39,655 nucleotides of DNA from an uncultured Bacteroidales bacterium (GTDB lineage Bacteria > Bacteroidota > Bacteroidia > Bacteroidales > Paludibacteraceae). The translations under genes and the position numbers were made by a program. Under the pieces are notes generated by a model. It was not told the DNA's origin. It searched no databases and saw nothing but the letters and a program-made list of their open reading frames with translations. Positions 33,117 through 39,655 of this stretch are shown piece by piece. The stretch lies in assembly GCA_937885465.1 (NCBI GenBank), contig CAKZZM010000086.1, positions 1 to 39,655 of the forward strand, read 5' to 3'. Position 1 is the stretch's first letter, and each line of letters opens with the position of its first letter.

Positions 33117-34784
33117 ATGAAAAACAACATAAAATCATATATTACACTGCGCTCTTTGTGCTTAATTAGCGCTTTCGTCTTTTGTTCATTCGCCTCGGCA
33201 CGAACCTATTATCCCGACTCTGTTCAGCAGGCATCTGATGCAGAGTTGCGCATCAAGCAGGGTTTTAATATGGAGATTTACGGCGGGATAGGTATGGGCA
33301 GGTATGAGTTCACCGGTGCTTTCAGCGGATTCAAACCGACTCATGTAGAGAACACTCTCGGCATGCCGACATGGCAGGCAGGAATAGATTTTAACTGGTA
33401 CTTCGTGCCTTGGATGGGTATCGGTACAGGCTTGTCACTTACCTCATATACAAACACATCCCTGATAAACAGCCCGTGGCAACTGACAGGCATCGATTAT
33501 CAAGGTCAACAATATGACCTCACCTCAATGCCCGTTAATCTTGCCGAACGGCAGAGAACATACATGTTTGAGGTTCCTTTTGCCTTGAAGTTCAGATATA
33601 TACCTCGCAGGGTCGGACTGCTTGCTACGGCAGGAGTGCGGGTAGGTTTGCCGTTCGGTCAAAGATATAAATTGCTAAGCAACGGATATTTCGACAACTC
33701 TGTTTATTACGAGCATTGGGATCTGACAATGGGAGATATTCCTAACGTTTTGGAAAATTGGCAGGTGCAGGCAAAAGACGGTCAATCCGCCGGATTACAG
33801 GTTCCTAATATCGCGGGTATGCTCGAGTTCGGTGCGCTATTCAATGTGAACCGCAATTTTGAGATATCGCTATCACTCTTTGCCGATTATTACTTCAATA
33901 ATATTATGTATAAGCAAAGCACCTCTCCGCTCGGTTTCTCTGATGCCGTTTTGTATGGCGAATACCCCGATCCGTTTGCATATAACGGCAAGTCTGTCTT
34001 CTACGATGGCGTATTAGAGACGAATGAGGTACAGGAATTGCACCCTTGGACATTAGGCTTGAAATTAGGTTTACATATCAATGCCGGCATGACCGATGCT
34101 CAGCGTCAATATAAGCGCGAACAGCGTATAGCCCGCCGCGCAGAGCGCGAAGCGCAAAGAGAAGCAGAAAGAGAAGCGAGGAGAGAAGCGATGCGCGCCG
34201 CACAAGAAGCAGCAAGCATGGTGTGGATTCCTACTTATACCGTAGATACTTTTGTGCCCACAACGCCCGACACAGTGGTAGAATATGTATATGTCGAGCC
34301 GACACCAAAAGAATTGGCAATGCAGCAGATACAGCAAATAGCAGAAGAATACGGCATACCACTCTGTACCGACAGCGTTGTTCACGACACAATATATATC
34401 ACCGTCAAAGATACTGTCAGTGCCGCGCAGCAACTCGATGATGTTCTGCACGATGCCGTCATCTATTTCAACCTTGACGATACCGTACCTATCCTCGAGC
34501 CGTCGGATGTGCTCATTCGCATCGCTGACGTGCTGAAGAGCCACCCCAATCAGCGTATTCATATCAACGGACATGCTTGCAAGTTAGGCAAACCGGCATA
34601 TAACAAACGCCTTGCCCTACGCCGCGCCAAAGCCGTAGCTTTGCAATTAGAGCAACTCGGCGTTAAGCGTGAACAGATGGAGATAAAGAGCCTCGGCAGC
34701 GAAGAACCGTATCGTTATAACTACGAACACCAACTCAGCAAAGACCGCCGAGTCGAGATTATACCGATAACAAGTGAAGAGTAG
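33117..34784 (+). CDS. Outer-membrane protein with OmpA peptidoglycan-binding domain
   Basis: 555 residues. Signal peptide ~1-28. Residues ~45-320 look like an outer-membrane beta-barrel, with alternating aromatic strands such as MEIYGGIGMGRYEF, WQAGIDFNWYF and LEFGALFNVN. A charged helix rich in Arg/Glu/Ala (REAQREAEREARREAMR) spans ~325-366, then a Thr/Val/Pro-rich linker. An OmpA C-terminal domain follows at ~440-552 (DAVIYFNLDDTVPILEPS, HINGHACKLGKPAYNKRLALRRAKAV) that should bind peptidoglycan. Co-transcribed with the preceding T9SS protein, so it may anchor or present it; that is inference. Confidence 0.9.
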   Translation: MKNNIKSYITLRSLCLISAFVFCSFASARTYYPDSVQQASDAELRIKQGFNMEIYGGIGMGRYEFTGAFSGFKPTHVENTLGMPTWQAGIDFNWYFVPWMGIGTGLSLTSYTNTSLINSPWQLTGIDYQGQQYDLTSMPVNLAERQRTYMFEVPFALKFRYIPRRVGLLATAGVRVGLPFGQRYKLLSNGYFDNSVYYEHWDLTMGDIPNVLENWQVQAKDGQSAGLQVPNIAGMLEFGALFNVNRNFEISLSLFADYYFNNIMYKQSTSPLGFSDAVLYGEYPDPFAYNGKSVFYDGVLETNEVQELHPWTLGLKLGLHINAGMTDAQRQYKREQRIARRAEREAQREAEREARREAMRAAQEAASMVWIPTYTVDTFVPTTPDTVVEYVYVEPTPKELAMQQIQQIAEEYGIPLCTDSVVHDTIYITVKDTVSAAQQLDDVLHDAVIYFNLDDTVPILEPSDVLIRIADVLKSHPNQRIHINGHACKLGKPAYNKRLALRRAKAVALQLEQLGVKREQMEIKSLGSEEPYRYNYEHQLSKDRRVEIIPITSEE

Positions 34785-34806
34785 CCCGATGTTCCTCCCG
34801 CTTCTC

Positions 34807-36240
34807 TTACTCCACTTGCAGCACTAAGCCTTTGAGATATTCACCTTCAGGGTGGTAGATATTGACGGGATGGTCTGCCGGCTGATGCAATTGGTGCAGT
34901 ATTCTCACTTTACGCCCCGTCATAGCAGCAGCAGAGAATACGGCAAGGCGAAACTGCTCTTTATCCACCGCCTGTGAGCAAGAGAAAGTAAAAAGCAGCC
35001 CGCCCGAGGCAATCTTCTCTATTGCCTTTGCATTTAGCCGTTTATACCCCTGCAAAGCATTGCGAACAGCATCGCGATGCTTTGCAAAGGCAGGCGGGTC
35101 AAGGATAATAAGATCGTAAGTACTTTCGAACGTTCTTAGTGGAGAACGCCTCCGAGCGTTCTGGTAGTGGAGAACGTCTCCGAACGTTCGGAGACGTTCT
35201 CCACTATTGAACGTTCGGAGACGTTCTCCACTATTTGGGTCAGTCAGACTATCAAGAAAGTGAAAGGCATCATCGGCAAAACCCTGGTGGTTTGTGCAAT
35301 CAGGGAAGTTAAGTCTTACATTTTCCTCCGCAAGTTTGACAGCTTTTGCAGAAACATCAACCGAATGTACTAATGTTGCGCCACCACGCATAGCATACAC
35401 GGAGAACCCACCCGTGTAACAACACATATTCAGCACTCTTCTGCCTTTAGCATAACTCTCAACAAGTGCTCTATTGTCACGCTGATCGACAAAGAACCCC
35501 GTCTTCTGACCTTCTATCCAATCAATATTAAAGTGCAGCCCGTTCTCTATCGCCACTTGCGAGGGAACGGACTGCTCTGAATATAGCAGATACTGTTCCT
35601 TCTTCTCCTCTTCCGGGATTTGTGCTTTGAAAGGTAATGTCGTTTCCGACTTGTAATATACATTCTTCACATTTGGAACGATAGAGGGGAGCAATTCTGC
35701 AATAATATTTCTATCTTTGTGCATTCCGACGGAATGTGCTTGCACAACGGCAGTGTTGCCATATATATCCACTATCAAGCCCGGAAGGAAATCACCCTCA
35801 CCGTGCACAAGGCGATAGGTATTATTATCTTGTCTCAAAAGCCCTGCCGCTTTTCTAACTTTAAACGCCATTTCAAGACGGTTTAAATATAGTTTACGCA
35901 GGTCTATCTTTGAACGCTCGATAGTGGGGAACGTCTCCGAACGTTCGGAGACGTTCATTACTACTTTTGGCGAATGATAATCTTCGTTTTCTGCGCCCGA
36001 TGTCAAGTGCATGCCCATATTTATTTCGAGCATTCTGACGGCGATGCTGCCTATCTGCCAATGCCCGTAGCCTAACACTTCGCCCTCATGGCTCTTCACC
36101 ACGACAACACTACCCTCCTCCGGAGCCGGATACGGGTAATCTTTAGCAAGCACTACCTTCTCTATAGCACCGGAGAACACCCACGGATGAAACCGCAATA
36201 GCGACTCCTCTTTACCCTTCTTTAATATTACCTCACACAT
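34807..36240 (-). CDS. RlmI-like class I SAM-dependent rRNA methyltransferase with repeat insertions
   Basis: Related to RlmI/YccW, which methylates a cytosine of 23S rRNA. Order seen: N-terminal PUA-like domain (FHPWVFSGAIEKV; VVVVKSHEGEVLGYG), the EEI-type central domain (LVHGEGDFLPGLIVDIYG), FNIDWIEGQKTGFFVDQRDNR, then the methyltransferase core with VLNMCCYTGGFSVYAM (SAM-binding), VHSVDVSAKAV, LIILDPPAFAK (catalytic-type DPP motif) and LLFTFSCSQAV. At 477 residues it is about 80 longer than relatives I know. The excess is accounted for largely by two insertions made of dispersed palindromic repeats: residues ~95-110 (MNVSERSETFPTIERS) and ~336-373 (NSGERLRTF twice, then repeat-derived sequence). 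Both lie in expected loops, and the frame is intact. Last gene of DUF5063-exonuclease-rlmI. Confidence 0.9.
   Translation of the reverse strand: MCEVILKKGKEESLLRFHPWVFSGAIEKVVLAKDYPYPAPEEGSVVVVKSHEGEVLGYGHWQIGSIAVRMLEINMGMHLTSGAENEDYHSPKVVMNVSERSETFPTIERSKIDLRKLYLNRLEMAFKVRKAAGLLRQDNNTYRLVHGEGDFLPGLIVDIYGNTAVVQAHSVGMHKDRNIIAELLPSIVPNVKNVYYKSETTLPFKAQIPEEEKKEQYLLYSEQSVPSQVAIENGLHFNIDWIEGQKTGFFVDQRDNRALVESYAKGRRVLNMCCYTGGFSVYAMRGGATLVHSVDVSAKAVKLAEENVRLNFPDCTNHQGFADDAFHFLDSLTDPNSGERLRTFNSGERLRTFGDVLHYQNARRRSPLRTFESTYDLIILDPPAFAKHRDAVRNALQGYKRLNAKAIEKIASGGLLFTFSCSQAVDKEQFRLAVFSAAAMTGRKVRILHQLHQPADHPVNIYHPEGEYLKGLVLQVE
35123..35235 (-). repeat. Palindromic repeat cluster inserted in the RlmI-like coding sequence
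   Basis: On the minus strand, two perfect tandem 27-bp units (35235-35209 and 35208-35182), each encoding NSGERLRTF. The second unit forms a 42-bp perfect palindrome (35165-35206) with an inverted copy. Another 24-bp copy follows at 35161-35138, identical in sequence to the leader copy at 29032-29055, then a partial CGAACGTTC. All of it is translated, in frame, within a loop of the methyltransferase domain. Confidence 0.93.
35929..35956 (-). repeat. 28-bp palindrome in the N-terminal part of the RlmI-like gene
   Basis: Perfect palindrome with arm GAACGTCTCCGAAC and no spacer, followed on the transcribed strand by diverged repeat sequence down to 35912. Translated as NVSERSETF plus PTIERS. 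It uses a different reading frame of the same repeat from the downstream insertion. Confidence 0.88.
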
Positions 36241-36264
36241 TATGGTTGAAAGTTGAAAGTTCTT

Positions 36265-36960
36265 TTAGTTTTTCTTATCATCTATTCCGGTTCCCTTCTC
36301 TTCCTGCACTTGCCTTTGGTGATCCAAGAGACGCACGTGTTCAGCCTTCTTCATTTCTTCTACCATTTTCGCCGGCAAGCGTTCCATTGAGAGCAGTTTG
36401 TTGTAAATGAGCAGCGTAGCCCACGCATCGGTCGAAGCATAGCGGGCTTGGTCAGGTGTCAGAACGGCGTTGTCCCAATTGGTAAGTTGCTGAGACTTGG
36501 AAATCTTCTTACCATAAAGGATAGCAAACAATTTTTGCAGTCCGAGTTCGAAAATACCATAGTTGTTCACCATACTCTGCACATCGACGCATCCTTGCGG
36601 CTTGAACCGCCGCAACCTACGCAGACCCTCAATATCATCTTTGAATGCCAACCCGACTTTGGTAATGTTAGGATTAGTAAAGACACTAACTAACGCATCC
36701 GGCATACCTAATACGCGCAAACGGAAGAGAAAACACTTCTCCTCCGTTGCTATCTGTACTAATGACACGGGGAAACGCTCACCTTTGTGAAAAGCAGGGC
36801 GCGACTCGGTGTCAACACCTACAATCTTCTGAGCATTAAGATATTCCACTGCTTCCTCCACTTGCTCTTGCTCCGTCACGACTACCGTCTGCCCCTCAAA
36901 GCGCACAACAGGCATCGCGTTTATCTCTTCTTTGGATATATGTATCGCCTCCATCACCAT
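36265..36960 (-). CDS. 3'-5' exonuclease domain protein (RNase D-like, DEDDy)
   Basis: 231 residues, DEDD-superfamily exonuclease resembling the RNase D catalytic domain without the HRDC part. Exo I GVDTESRPAF (Asp and Glu), Exo II KVGLAFKDDIEGL (Asp), Exo III ARYASTDAWATLLIY (Tyr and Asp, DEDDy type). Substrate, RNA or DNA, is not determinable. The start at 36960 lies 1 nt past the upstream stop codon (TGAGATGG junction), implying translational coupling; a second ATG two codons in is also possible. The charged C-terminal tail (DHQRQVQEEKGTGIDDKK) is probably disordered. Confidence 0.9.
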   Translation of the reverse strand: MVMEAIHISKEEINAMPVVRFEGQTVVVTEQEQVEEAVEYLNAQKIVGVDTESRPAFHKGERFPVSLVQIATEEKCFLFRLRVLGMPDALVSVFTNPNITKVGLAFKDDIEGLRRLRRFKPQGCVDVQSMVNNYGIFELGLQKLFAILYGKKISKSQQLTNWDNAVLTPDQARYASTDAWATLLIYNKLLSMERLPAKMVEEMKKAEHVRLLDHQRQVQEEKGTGIDDKKN

Positions 36961-36961
36961 C

Positions 36962-37501
36962 TCAACTCACAATATCATATTCAAGCACATGCAATGCGTG
37001 AACGGCATCTAATAGTCGCCTGCCCCAATAATAACGAAAAGAGTCAATACATTCCGATATTGCTTCATGCATAACTTGCTCGTTATGCGTTTGATAATTA
37101 GATGCCATATCTTTCAGTGCCTGATAGATATCAGCAATATCCTCTGATATAGAGCGGCTCTCGGCTATATCATCATATCTGCCGCCTTCAACAGGCAGGG
37201 AGATATAAGCATCATCATTACCTAATTTTCTGTTCACTGCAATAAGAATGTTATTGTAATCCTCTTCGCTACAATATGCCTGCAAGAAATCGTCATTACC
37301 CGTCGCAATCGGCAAATCCACCGAGACAGGCACCTCCGGCACGAGCAAGGTCTTTACATACAAAACCGGCAGTAACCTCAATAGTGTACCCATCATCTTC
37401 TCATAGCTGTCATGCTCCATCTGCTGCTCAAGATAGACGCAAGTCTGAACAGCCACAGTCATAAACTCAACCACCGGCTCGGAATATACAAACTTATCCA
37501 T
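36962..37501 (-). CDS. DUF5063 family protein
   Basis: 179 residues, all-helical, acidic, matching what I recall of the DUF5063 family of Bacteroidota: EFMTVAVQTCVYLE, LLRLLPVLYVKTLLVP and a C-terminal FRYYWGRRLLDAVHALH. Function unknown. First gene of a three-gene operon with the exonuclease and the RlmI-like methyltransferase, which hints at RNA metabolism by association only. Its leader contains a remarkable hairpin array. Confidence 0.82.
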   Translation of the reverse strand: MDKFVYSEPVVEFMTVAVQTCVYLEQQMEHDSYEKMMGTLLRLLPVLYVKTLLVPEVPVSVDLPIATGNDDFLQAYCSEEDYNNILIAVNRKLGNDDAYISLPVEGGRYDDIAESRSISEDIADIYQALKDMASNYQTHNEQVMHEAISECIDSFRYYWGRRLLDAVHALHVLEYDIVS

Positions 37502-37557
37502 ATTAAGAAATTATGATAAATGCACTTCTATATAAAAAATTGTTATTTGCTGTTTTT

Positions 37558-37661
37558 GTGGAGAACGTCTCCAAACGTTCAACGGTAGAGACGCTATTCT
37601 TTAGCGTCTCTCTAGTATCGAGGCACTCCTGTGCCTCGCGTGAAGCATAGGAGTGCTTCAC
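37558..37661 (-). repeat. Hairpin array in the DUF5063 operon leader
   Basis: From 37558 upward: a one-mismatch copy of the dispersed repeat (37558-37580), then three perfect hairpins in a row: 37587-37596/37602-37611 (AGAGACGCTA arm, 10 bp), 37619-37626/37631-37638 (CGAGGCAC, 8 bp) and 37640-37647/37654-37661 (GTGAAGCA, 8 bp). GCACTCCT (37623-37630) of the second is also fully complementary to AGGAGTGC (37649-37656) of the third, so the last two can refold into an alternative 8-bp pairing. The predicted transcription start lies just upstream, near 37670. Confidence 0.75.
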
Positions 37662-37674
37662 TACTAAACAGCTG

Positions 37675-37705
37675 CAAAGTTAACATAATTTTGCGAATTA
37701 TCAAA
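37675..37705 (-). promoter_or_regulatory. Promoter of the DUF5063-exonuclease-rlmI operon
   Basis: On the minus strand TTTG (37705-37702), exactly 19 nt, TAACTTTG (37682-37675). The start is expected near 37670, leaving a leader of about 170 nt that contains the hairpin array. Confidence 0.82.
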
Positions 37706-37735
37706 AAAGATTTTTCTTAACTAAAATAAATTTTG

Positions 37736-37743
37736 TAATTTTG
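37736..37743 (+). promoter_or_regulatory. Putative -7 box for the LytTR gene
   Basis: TAATTTTG matches TAnnTTTG. It lies only 8 nt before the ATG at 37752, which would make the transcript leaderless or nearly so. The -33 region is only T-rich. A more distant promoter cannot be excluded. Confidence 0.4.
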
Positions 37744-37751
37744 TAAAATTT

Positions 37752-38624
37752 ATGCAACCTACTATTCCGAAATATATCTACACAAAGCAGAATGTTGTAA
37801 GGCTGTGCTTATGGACGGCCTTGTGGGCGGAATTGTTTATTATCATCTATCAGCCCTTCAATTCTCGCACATGGATAGCAGGTGTAACCGATTTGCAATA
37901 TTTCTTATTCGCCACATTGGCAGTTCTCGTTGCGATGCTCGTTATAGCATTATCACGCACGGGAATGTACTACTACGCCAAAAATCACCAACTCAATTAT
38001 TTCGAATACGGTGCATGGGTCGTGGCAGAGATTCTCGCTATGGCTGTCATCTATACCATCTTCCCTTATTTTGTTTTGCCGACTGAGAGATTTTTGGACT
38101 ATAACATTCTGTCGATGTTCGGCGATGCAGTTATTTATACTGCATTCATTTTACTTATTCCTTACACCATACTTATGCAGGCGCTCATTATACAAGAGCA
38201 AAACAGGCTTCTTGTTAAGCACGGCATATCAGAAAACGGGAATAAGGATAAAATAGCGACGGAAGGGATGTACAACTTCTATGACGACAAAGGCGAACTT
38301 AAACTATCTATCCGGCCGGAAGCACTATACTACATTGAGTCTGCCGACAACTATGTCAAACTGCATTATCTCAATTCCGGCAAGATACAGCATTTCATCT
38401 TCCGCAAAACCCTCCGCGACATAGAGAGCGAGTTCAACGGCAAAGGACTTATACGCTGCCATCGCTCATATATAGTAGCCCTTCTGCAGGTTAAGATGGT
38501 AAAGCGGCACGAGGACGGACTTGTCGTCGATTTCGACCGCGAAGACCTGCCCAAGATACCCGTAACACGCACTTATTCACAACAACTTATTGAACACTTC
38601 TCAAAATCTGCAAGAGTAGTGTGA
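37752..38624 (+). CDS. Membrane-anchored LytTR-family transcription regulator
   Basis: 290 residues. The N-terminal ~150 hold four membrane helices (LCLWTALWAELFIIIYQPF; FLFATLAVLVAMLVIAL; WVVAEILAMAVIYTIFPYF; VIYTAFILLIPYTILMQAL), then a linker and a LytTR DNA-binding domain at ~180-285 (LYYIESADNYVKLHYL, FRKTLRDIESEF, LIRCHRSYIVAL, PKIPVTRTYSQQL). No receiver domain, so it is a one-component membrane regulator, an architecture found in Bacteroidota. Signal and targets unknown. Followed 26 nt later by a periplasmic coiled-coil protein that may be a partner or target. Confidence 0.9.
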   Translation: MQPTIPKYIYTKQNVVRLCLWTALWAELFIIIYQPFNSRTWIAGVTDLQYFLFATLAVLVAMLVIALSRTGMYYYAKNHQLNYFEYGAWVVAEILAMAVIYTIFPYFVLPTERFLDYNILSMFGDAVIYTAFILLIPYTILMQALIIQEQNRLLVKHGISENGNKDKIATEGMYNFYDDKGELKLSIRPEALYYIESADNYVKLHYLNSGKIQHFIFRKTLRDIESEFNGKGLIRCHRSYIVALLQVKMVKRHEDGLVVDFDREDLPKIPVTRTYSQQLIEHFSKSARVV

Positions 38625-38650
38625 AATGAAAATTAAAATTTAAATATACA

Positions 38651-39313
38651 ATGAAAAAATCATTACTTTTCGCAGCATTATTTGCTGCCTCACTATTTAC
38701 CTCTGCTCAAGCGCAGCAGAATTATCGTTATGTAACCCCCGTCAATGTGGTTTGCAAGCAGTTTAACTTGCAGATTCTTCGCGACTCCGCCGTCAGCGAA
38801 ACACAATATGCCGCAGAACTGAACGCACTGCTCAAAGACCTCAACGATGAGAAAAACGAGATTGACAACTGCTCGAAAAACCTTAAATACGAGAAGAATC
38901 TCTATTCTTCAATGACCGACTCCTACAAGACTCGCAAGAAGCAACTCGCTTCAACACAAAAGAATTACGAGAAAGATTTGAAGGTTTACGAAAGTCTGAT
39001 TAAGGATGTTCAGAAGCAGATGGATATCGTTCGCCGAATGAACAGCACCGACGGCTCGTCTGTTAAAGACCACTCTGCCCGTTTAGACCGGCAACAAGAG
39101 CAATATAAGACAGAGATGAAATATATCAAATCGCTCCTTGACGAACTAACCAAAAGTTCCAATACAGAACTAAACGGCACTTTCACCATGCTCAACGATT
39201 TTCTGATTGAACTGACCGACAAAGAGACGCGTTTGAAAAATATCATCGCTCAAAACAAAACAAATATTGAGATTGTGAAGACCGCTCAAAAGTCAGCAAA
39301 AGCATCAAAGTAA
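38651..39313 (+). CDS. Exported coiled-coil protein of unknown function
   Basis: 220 residues. Signal peptide MKKSLLFAALFAASLFTSAQA with cleavage before QQNY. The remainder is mostly heptad-like and highly charged (LKDLNDEKNEIDNCSKNLKYEKN; YEKDLKVYESLIKDVQKQMDI), so a long helical hairpin in the periplasm is likely. It ends in Lys/Ser/Ala-rich NTNIEIVKTAQKSAKASK-like sequence. No family recognised. It sits between the LytTR regulator and upp, all co-directional. Confidence 0.8.
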   Translation: MKKSLLFAALFAASLFTSAQAQQNYRYVTPVNVVCKQFNLQILRDSAVSETQYAAELNALLKDLNDEKNEIDNCSKNLKYEKNLYSSMTDSYKTRKKQLASTQKNYEKDLKVYESLIKDVQKQMDIVRRMNSTDGSSVKDHSARLDRQQEQYKTEMKYIKSLLDELTKSSNTELNGTFTMLNDFLIELTDKETRLKNIIAQNKTNIEIVKTAQKSAKASK

Positions 39314-39323
39314 TATCTATTTT

Positions 39324-39655
39324 ATGAAAGTCATTCAACTATCAGAACAAAACTCTATTGTCAATCGGTTTCTCATGGAATTGCGTGACAGGTATATCCA
39401 AAGCGACTCCATGCGCTTTCGTAGGAACATTGAGCGAATAGGTGAGGTTATGGCATACGAGATAAGCCGCACTCTTGATTATAAATCTATCGAGATAGAG
39501 ACACCTCTCGCCAAGACTATTGTTTCAGTACCTGCAGACAAAGTGGTTATCGGCACTATCCTACGTGCAGCTATGCCGCTACACGACGGCATCTTCCACT
39601 ACTTCGACGGGGCAGAGTCCGCTTTCATATCTGCATATCGTCAGTATCGCGACCA
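39324..39655 (+). CDS. upp: Uracil phosphoribosyltransferase, N-terminal part
   Basis: Translation from the ATG at 39324 runs open to the window end (110 complete codons): MKVIQLSEQNSIVNRFLMEL, RYIQSDSMRFRRNIERIGEVMAYEIS, then IGTILRAAMPLHDGIFHYF and SAFISAYRQYRD, given here in parts. This matches the phosphoribosyltransferase that makes UMP from uracil and PRPP, in its Bacteroidota form. The PRPP-binding motif lies beyond the edge. Only 10 nt separate it from the preceding gene. Confidence 0.88.
   Translation, partial: MKVIQLSEQNSIVNRFLMELRDRYIQSDSMRFRRNIERIGEVMAYEISRTLDYKSIEIETPLAKTIVSVPADKVVIGTILRAAMPLHDGIFHYFDGAESAFISAYRQYRD

Noticed and set aside
35165..35206. Palindrome as terminal inverted repeat of an insertion sequence or a MITE
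   Set aside because: No transposase, no target duplication visible, and the arms abut directly without an internal segment.

Overview
The window looks like a chromosomal segment of a Bacteroidales-type Bacteroidota. The evidence is the many TTTG-N19/20-TAnnTTTG promoters, two proteins with type IX secretion (T9SS) C-terminal domains, and lineage-typical genes: the BT_3928-like DoxX protein, a DUF1599 protein, a DUF5063 protein, Bacteroidota-type ParC, tandem deoxynucleoside kinases and a LytTR membrane regulator. Nothing identifies a phage, plasmid, integron, IS element or CRISPR array. It is core chromosome interleaved with fast-evolving surface-protein loci.

Layout. At 1-54 lies a cut tRNA-Thr(TGT). 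From 9154 down to 304 on the minus strand is a block: a 2029-residue beta-helix surface protein with a T9SS tail (preceded by a foldable leader), a small membrane-tailed secreted protein that looks like an exosortase substrate, two paralogous deoxynucleoside kinases and a XerC/D recombinase, ending in a strong terminator. From 13641 down to 9401 are waaA, hisS, a DUF1599 protein and a BT_3928-like MauE/DoxX protein. Diverging from waaA through overlapping promoters are tsaD and an exosortase-family protease. Converging on these is maf - GT4 glycosyltransferase - AddB-like nuclease (20273 to 15546). Next come a two-helix membrane peptide with parC (20412-23422), rpsT and tRNA-Glu on the minus strand, then uvrA and a CPA2 antiporter (24130-28853). 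A second surface locus (29093-34784) carries a GLUG/Ig-repeat T9SS protein and an OmpA-domain outer-membrane protein. Then, on the minus strand, DUF5063 - 3'-5' exonuclease - RlmI-like methyltransferase. Finally a LytTR regulator, a periplasmic coiled-coil protein and the start of upp.

The most striking structure is not a gene. A family of palindromic repeats built on GAACGTCTCCGAACGTTC, often capped by AGTGGAG...CTCCACT, is scattered over the right half of the window. It forms the hairpin between parC and rpsT, sits in the leader of the 29093 surface gene and in the leader of the DUF5063 operon, and has entered the RlmI-like coding sequence twice in frame, including a 42-bp perfect palindrome and a 27-bp tandem duplication. 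A second short-repeat family (9-bp units around TCCGGAA) makes a 36-residue S/N-P-E tail in ParC and recurs in the same 29093 leader. A third low-complexity repeat is inserted in the GT4 glycosyltransferase. Together they suggest a genome in which intergenic repeats expand and are tolerated, or used, inside coding loops.

Two other themes recur. Both T9SS surface genes are followed by an exported-protein gene with a full AGGAGG Shine-Dalgarno 8 nt from its ATG, a signal rare in Bacteroidota. Two conserved genes (xer and the antiporter) have conserved N-terminal sequence that begins upstream of their first ATG/GTG/TTG codon. The window also holds an exosortase and a plausible substrate besides the T9SS cargo.
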